DNA of 11,588 nt from Liolophura sinensis (lineage: Eukaryota; Mollusca; Polyplacophora; Chitonida; Chitonidae). The position numbers and the translations under genes were made by a program. Every line of letters begins with the position of its first letter. Within the stretch, counting starts at the first letter, position 1. The notes below the pieces were generated by a model, which saw only the letters and a list, made by a program, of their open reading frames with translations, searched no databases and had not been told where the DNA came from. The stretch is from positions 2,401,403-2,412,990 of the forward strand of contig NC_088297.1 in NCBI RefSeq assembly GCF_032854445.1, written 5' to 3'. Of the stretch, positions 7,969 through 11,588 are shown piece by piece.

Positions 7969-8276
7969 TTACCGTGGACATGGCGTTGGCTCACAGGGTC
8001 GTGGAGGGGTTTGAGGGAGGGGCGGTGGTCCTGCCCTGTACTGTCAGTATACAGGGGAATCTGCGGTGGAGTATTGCTAATAATCCCCTCTTAACCAGAA
8101 CCGATGGTCAAGTCCTCAAAGATAACATCCCTGGAAGGATGTAATTAGCCTTGTGGGGAGCAGCAATAACCTGCGCATCAGCTCCCTCAGTCGTCAGAGA
8201 GAAGACGGCAGGGCGTTCACGTGTTACGCTACAGGACCAGAAAGGGGTAGACAGAGGACAACTGTCAGGGTGTTAG
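7969..8276 (+). pseudogene. Ig domain exon 1 of window (V-like), frameshifted
   Basis: The acceptor GTTCAG ends at 7968 and the donor TTAG|GTGACT follows 8276; both are phase 1. In the first frame it reads TVDMALAHRVVEGFEGGAVV, then LPCTVS (first Cys), LRWSI (Trp) and NIPGRM, and meets TAA at 8142-8144. In the frame beginning at 8144 it continues ISLVGSSNNLRISSLSRQ, EDGRAFTCYATG (second Cys) and TTVRVL, which is clearly the rest of the same domain. A net shift of two extra bases or one lost base near 8142 explains it. No other lesion is visible. Confidence 0.75.
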
Positions 8277-11200
8277 GTGACTGAAAATTAAAAATTGATC
8301 AACAATCTTTATTCTACAAATTTTTGGATGTTCTTGTGACAGTTCTTGCCCAGCATGTTGGTAAAATCATCTTATATCATTGAAAACCAATGTGTTGCTC
8401 TAAACACTCCCTGTCTGTATCAATTTAAACCTTTTTCTGATTACTCAAATGTAACTTTAAAGGGGCCAAAAAAAAAAATTCATCACAGCAAACCCGGTGA
8501 AATCGTTGCTACATTTGTAGAATAACCCATATAATTTTCTTTCATAAAACATCAGTCCTCTCTGTGTGCGTCTTACAGTTCACAATTGCTAAGGCCGTTT
8601 TCAGCCATTAGAATCATTTTAGCACAATAAAGATTATAAGGACGAGTCTGATTTTTACAGAAAGGTAATAATTTCAACTACTTTGAGTAAATACAGACAA
8701 TTTTATTGATTAACACATATAGATTCTTTGCCAAAAAAAAATCTCCGGTATAGCGTCTTGAATACTTTCTGTACTTCAGTCTTTGGTATCTTGGTTCTAA
8801 AATAGACATTTGTCATGAATCAATCCACTAAAAACAGTCAGGATCACAGGGGCCATGATCGAGCAGGCCAGTGAGGGGCAGGTAACTCTGACAGAGGGGA
8901 CACCTAAAACATTAACATGTGCGGTGACTGGACGGCCTAACCCTGCTCCATCCTACAGCTGGACGTTGGATAATGGCAGTGGATCTGGGAAGGGATCAAG
9001 CTACAATCTGACAGCAGACAGATCCATGAGGAGCGTCAGTTGTACAGCCATAAACAAGTACAGTAATGGGAGTGTCCTGAGCACATCGACGGCCACTGTA
9101 ACACTAAATGTCTTCTGTAAGTTAGACTTGTGTCTAAATAGTTAAAAGCCAAGAATGAATTCAGTGATAATATATTCGGCACATTATTTTATCTTTTAAT
9201 ATGTAACTCGTATAAAAACACCGTTTTTCCTCAGTCTGCATTGAACTCTCGAAGTTTCCATGTGGTGTTACGTGTTGCAAAGGTGTAATATCTGTTAAGA
9301 TTGGATCATAGGTTGGATGTCTCATGTTGCCAGTTTGAACCGACCCTTTACATGTATCAATGATTTTGTCTTTGTATTTATATTATTTTACAAATTCCCA
9401 TGTACTCCAAGTGGAAATATCGGAGGCGGTGTAAATTTGTGGTTAGAGTTAAGTTTTCAGATTGCTGCCGGTGTTCCTCTCAAACTTGTAATATATACAT
9501 GGCAGATACGTTATGTTTTTGTTTCACTTGCCATACAGACATATGTTTTCTTCACTCGACATACAAGCAGGAGCCCTGACGGGATTTCTATGCTGAGTTA
9601 CATTCATGTATTTTCTAAAAACCAGACCAACTCTCCTGTTATGTTTTATTTGACTCCGTTGAAAGTATTTATATGAGATTTTCTTTTGTGTCGTAGTCTT
9701 GGATTCACCAAATACTGCCACTCCTGTTGTGGTAATACAGAACGAAATAGTCACCTTACGGTGCTCTGCTCAAGGGAATCCCCTACCCGCGATTGAGTGG
9801 AGAAAGTCAGGGAGTGCAGAGGTCAAGAGTTCATCAGCTGATTACAGGATAGAGAATGTACTGAGGGCAGCCGTCGGCGAATACACGTGTAACGTCAATA
9901 ACAGTGTCGGGACACGACAAACGGCTGTACAGCTCATTGTACAGTGTAAGTATGCATATTGTAGTCGACAGCTAGACAGCTTCGACGTTTGTATTTACTT
10001 AAACAAATATAACAAATACCATTAAACGGGGAATAAATTCCAGCGTTTGTACTTCCTTGTCTATACAAGAATCTATATGTCGATATAAAACTGTCAATAC
10101 TTCAGACCCATCCGATGTAAAAGTAGCGTATGACCAGCGCGCCCATACCATAACCTGTACAGCCGAGGGTGTTCCTAATGTCCACACCTTCAGTACGTGG
10201 GAACATCGCCTGGGAGCGACCCACATACAGAGTCTGGGTACCCAGACAAACGGGATCTCCGTCACCTACACTCTGCCTGAGATACTCACGTACACAGACA
10301 CGGGAGATTACGTGTGTTCAGCGACAAACGGCGTCAAGTCTTCCCAAACAGAGCAGCTCTATATAGCTCCTCTAAGTAAGTGTTGTATGATTTGTATGAC
10401 ATAACCCCGTTTAATGGAAGTCTTGCATGCTCAAAGTGTGCTTTATCTTTCCTTTATCTTCATTTTTATTACACTGGCAGCTCTCTAACATTAGCCGCCA
10501 TAGAAGATCGGTCACATCTGAGACTTTTCAGCACGAGGTAAGGGGTGTCACACAGAAAACATGATGATGTCACACAAACTAACATAATGACGTCACACAA
10601 ACTAACATGTTGACGTCACTCAAACTAAAGAAACGACGCCGTACAAACGAACACGGCAGCAGTACGTGGGGAGGTCTGCCGGCAACCTGCGAATGGTCGT
10701 GCGTTTCCCTCGGTTTTCTGCCTCGTTTCCTTCCACCATAATGCTGGCCGCCGTTGTATAAGAGAAATATTCTTGAGTAAGGCGTAAAACATTAATCAAA
10801 TAAATAAATCAATCAAACAAACATGGCATACAGAACTTGTTATCGCTTGTGATTTTGAGATTAATCAAAACAGGAGGTTTGAGTTCGAACTCTTTTATCA
10901 TCGAAAGTAGAAAAAAAATCAACTGCATAATGCAACAGGTTAAAGATGACACACGCCTATTTTTGATCCCATTCACTGTAAAATGGGGGCCTGTAAAATG
11001 TGTCATGAAAAGCTATTTGCAGTAGATGAATGAAAGAGAACATTGAGAGTCTGAACGTTGTGTGATCTGGAGAAATTCATAGAGGAAATAGTTGTCATAT
11101 GTGCCTCTTAAATAGAAAGAGGTGATTAGTAAATTAGTCTGTACTCAGTTGCCTCACATTTTTCATCATTCACACGGCACAATGGAACGATTTTTACATT

Positions 11201-11588
11201 TGACGACAAAAATAGTTCTCGAAACTCCAAACTCATATTTCTGAATGTCACATTTTGTACTATATATAGTGGTTTTAAATGTCGTTTTGTTTACTGACAG
11301 TTCGCTAAACACTTGTGCACCCTCATAAAGATTAGAATGCTGTTCAAGTTGTCTTCCAATGGAAGGCAATAAAAACAAAACGAATAAAAATGTTGAACTA
11401 TTAACTCTCAGTTTTCACGTTTGAACACTCGTGTTTTGATTGTTTTTGTTTTAGCTTCTGCAGTGTTTCAGAATCATTCAGAGAAAATGATGGTTGGATT
11501 GAAGAGATTCGAGAAAATATCCGTATCTTTCTACGCGCGATCGTCCTCCGGCACTATCCGGGTGAAGTGGGAGAAAGCCGGAGAGAGT
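7969..11588 (+). CDS. Ig-superfamily cell-adhesion-type protein, internal part of gene, 5 exons
   Basis: Visible exons are 7969-8276, 8838-9116, 9697-9945, 10106-10375 and 11455 to the window edge. Every border seen is phase 1, the usual arrangement for Ig-domain exons, so the modules join freely in frame. The domain order is one V-like, one C2-like and two I-like Ig domains plus the start of a fifth, giving a nephrin/hemicentin/CADM-like extracellular array. The family is certain at the Ig-superfamily level only. Such proteins act at the cell surface in adhesion or recognition. No signal peptide or membrane segment is in the window. The first visible exon has a frameshift at about 8142, so either the gene is a pseudogene, that exon is skipped (its 1-1 phase permits this), or the base sequence has an error. 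The remaining exons are open. Confidence 0.75.
8277..8837. other. Intron of Ig-domain gene
   Basis: AT-rich, with short A runs at 8467-8479 and 8732-8741. No gene, RNA or clear repeat was seen. Confidence 0.6.
8838..9116 (+). CDS. Ig domain exon 2 of window (C2-like)
   Basis: The donor TTCT|GTAAGT after 9116 is strong. The acceptor is less certain: AG at 8836-8837 is my choice, and AG at 8848-8849 gives the same phase 1. The upstream pyrimidine tract is poor. The protein shows VTLTEGTPKTLTCAVTGRPN (first Cys), SYSWTLDN (Trp) and SVSCTAINKYSNG (second Cys), then a beta strand ending VTLNVF. The spacing is that of a complete Ig fold. Several NxS/T sites (NLT, NGS) fit an extracellular glycoprotein. 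Confidence 0.8.
9117..9696. other. Intron of Ig-domain gene
   Basis: A 360-base open frame from 9317 to 9676 is present but has no domain, no splice logic and an AT-driven composition, so I treat the whole stretch as intron. Confidence 0.65.
9697..9945 (+). CDS. Ig domain exon 3 of window (I-set-like)
   Basis: The acceptor TTTTGTGTCGTAG ends at 9696 and the donor CAGT|GTAAGT follows 9945; both are phase 1. It reads LDSPNTATPVVVIQNEIVTL, then RCSAQGNPLPAIEWRKSG (first Cys and Trp), DYRIENV, and GEYTCNVNNSVG (second Cys in the Tyr-x-Cys context typical of I-set domains), ending VQLIVQ. At 249 bases it is a compact, complete domain. Confidence 0.88.
10106..10375 (+). CDS. Ig domain exon 4 of window (I-set-like)
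   Basis: The acceptor AATACTTCAG ends at 10105 and the donor CTA|GTAAGT follows 10375; both are phase 1. It reads PSDVKVAYDQRAHTITCTAE (first Cys), FSTWEHR (Trp) and TDTGDYVCSATNGV (second Cys in the D-x-G-x-Y-x-C motif of Ig folds), then TEQLYIAPL. The intron before it is only 160 bases. Confidence 0.88.
10536..10650. repeat. 23-bp tandem repeat, about five units, with TGACGTCA palindromes
   Basis: Units start at 10536 (degenerate), 10559, 10582, 10605 and 10628 (degenerate). The core pattern is ACATNATGACGTCACACAAA followed by CTA. Units 3 and 4 hold perfect TGACGTCA at 10588-10595 and 10611-10618, the consensus CREB/ATF site; unit 2 has TGATGTCA. Whether it binds any factor is unknown. 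Confidence 0.85.
10660..10822 (+). repeat. 5'-truncated SINE
   Basis: Only the 3' two thirds are present: TACGTGGGGAGGTCTGCC, CCTGCGAATGGTCGTG, ATAATGCTGGCCGCCG, GAGAAATATTCTTGAGTAAG and an AATAAATAAATC tail. These match 6225-6365 in order. The tRNA-like head is missing, as expected for incomplete reverse transcription, and the copy begins right after the 23-bp array. Confidence 0.8.
11455..11588 (+). CDS. Ig domain exon 5 of window, cut by the right edge
   Basis: A strong acceptor (TTTTTGTTTTAG, ending 11454) enters in phase 1. The 44 codons read SAVFQNHSEKMMVGLKRFEK, then ISVSFYARSSSG and IRVKWEKAGES. The Trp of an Ig fold is present, but the first-strand Cys is absent: Phe-Tyr stands at that point. 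This is a recurring variant in some adhesion-protein domains, or the fold may be a fibronectin-III-like relative. The rest of the domain is beyond the window. Confidence 0.7.

Larger units (their letters stand above)
10376..11454. other. Intron of Ig-domain gene with tandem array and SINE
   Basis: Besides the 23-bp array (10536-10650) and the SINE (10660-10822), the remaining 630 bases to the acceptor are unique AT-rich sequence with no gene or RNA that I can support. Confidence 0.65.

Noticed and set aside
9317-9676. A 119-codon open frame
   Set aside because: It lies between two phase-1 Ig exons, with no domain, and its composition is that of AT-rich intron.
1-11588. CRISPR arrays, bacterial operons or ribosome binding sites
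   Set aside because: Introns, SINEs and a Tc1-type element show eukaryotic DNA. The only short regular repeat (10536-10650) has no spacers.

Overview
This window looks like animal genomic DNA, most likely from a mollusc and perhaps an abalone-like gastropod. The coding signal comes in short blocks with GT/AG borders and matching splice phases, separated by AT-rich introns. Those introns hold tRNA-derived SINEs with (AATA)n tails, a SINE-like repeat with a (CACT)n tail, and a decayed Tc1-type transposon. The taxon is a guess from the character of the repeats and from recalled protein resemblance; no search was run.

Layout. Bases 1-639 look like intron. Bases 640-6022 (+) hold four exons of a TRANK1-like gene (TPR and ankyrin repeat-containing protein 1). 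They join in frame into 676 codons covering the UvrD/SF1 helicase motifs DExQD, GDxxQ, NYRS, KGLEF and TAxTRAR, then the start of a TPR-like helical region. The ATP-binding P-loop and the long C-terminus are not in the window. Between exons 1 and 2 is a dead tandem copy of the end of exon 1. The 2.46-kb intron between exons 2 and 3 holds a 63-bp tandem repeat, the Tc1 relic (- strand, 3580-4410), a SINE-like element joined to it (about 4411-4739), hairpins and an (AAT)n microsatellite close to the next acceptor.

Bases 6023-7968 hold no recognisable exon. They contain two SINEs arranged tail to tail (one with a perfect 12-bp target duplication) and a third, degenerate SINE. From 7969 to the right edge is a second plus-strand gene: five immunoglobulin-domain exons, all in phase 1, of an Ig-superfamily cell-adhesion-type protein. 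It is open at both ends and its first visible domain carries a frameshift. Its last complete intron holds a 23-bp tandem repeat with two TGACGTCA palindromes and another SINE.

The two genes show no functional link: one is an intracellular helicase-like protein, the other an extracellular adhesion-type protein. I see no new multi-gene system. The points most worth a second look are the partial exon duplication with its lost splice donor, the apparently unfinished TRANK1-like gene beside a SINE pair, the frameshifted Ig exon, and the CRE-like tandem array.
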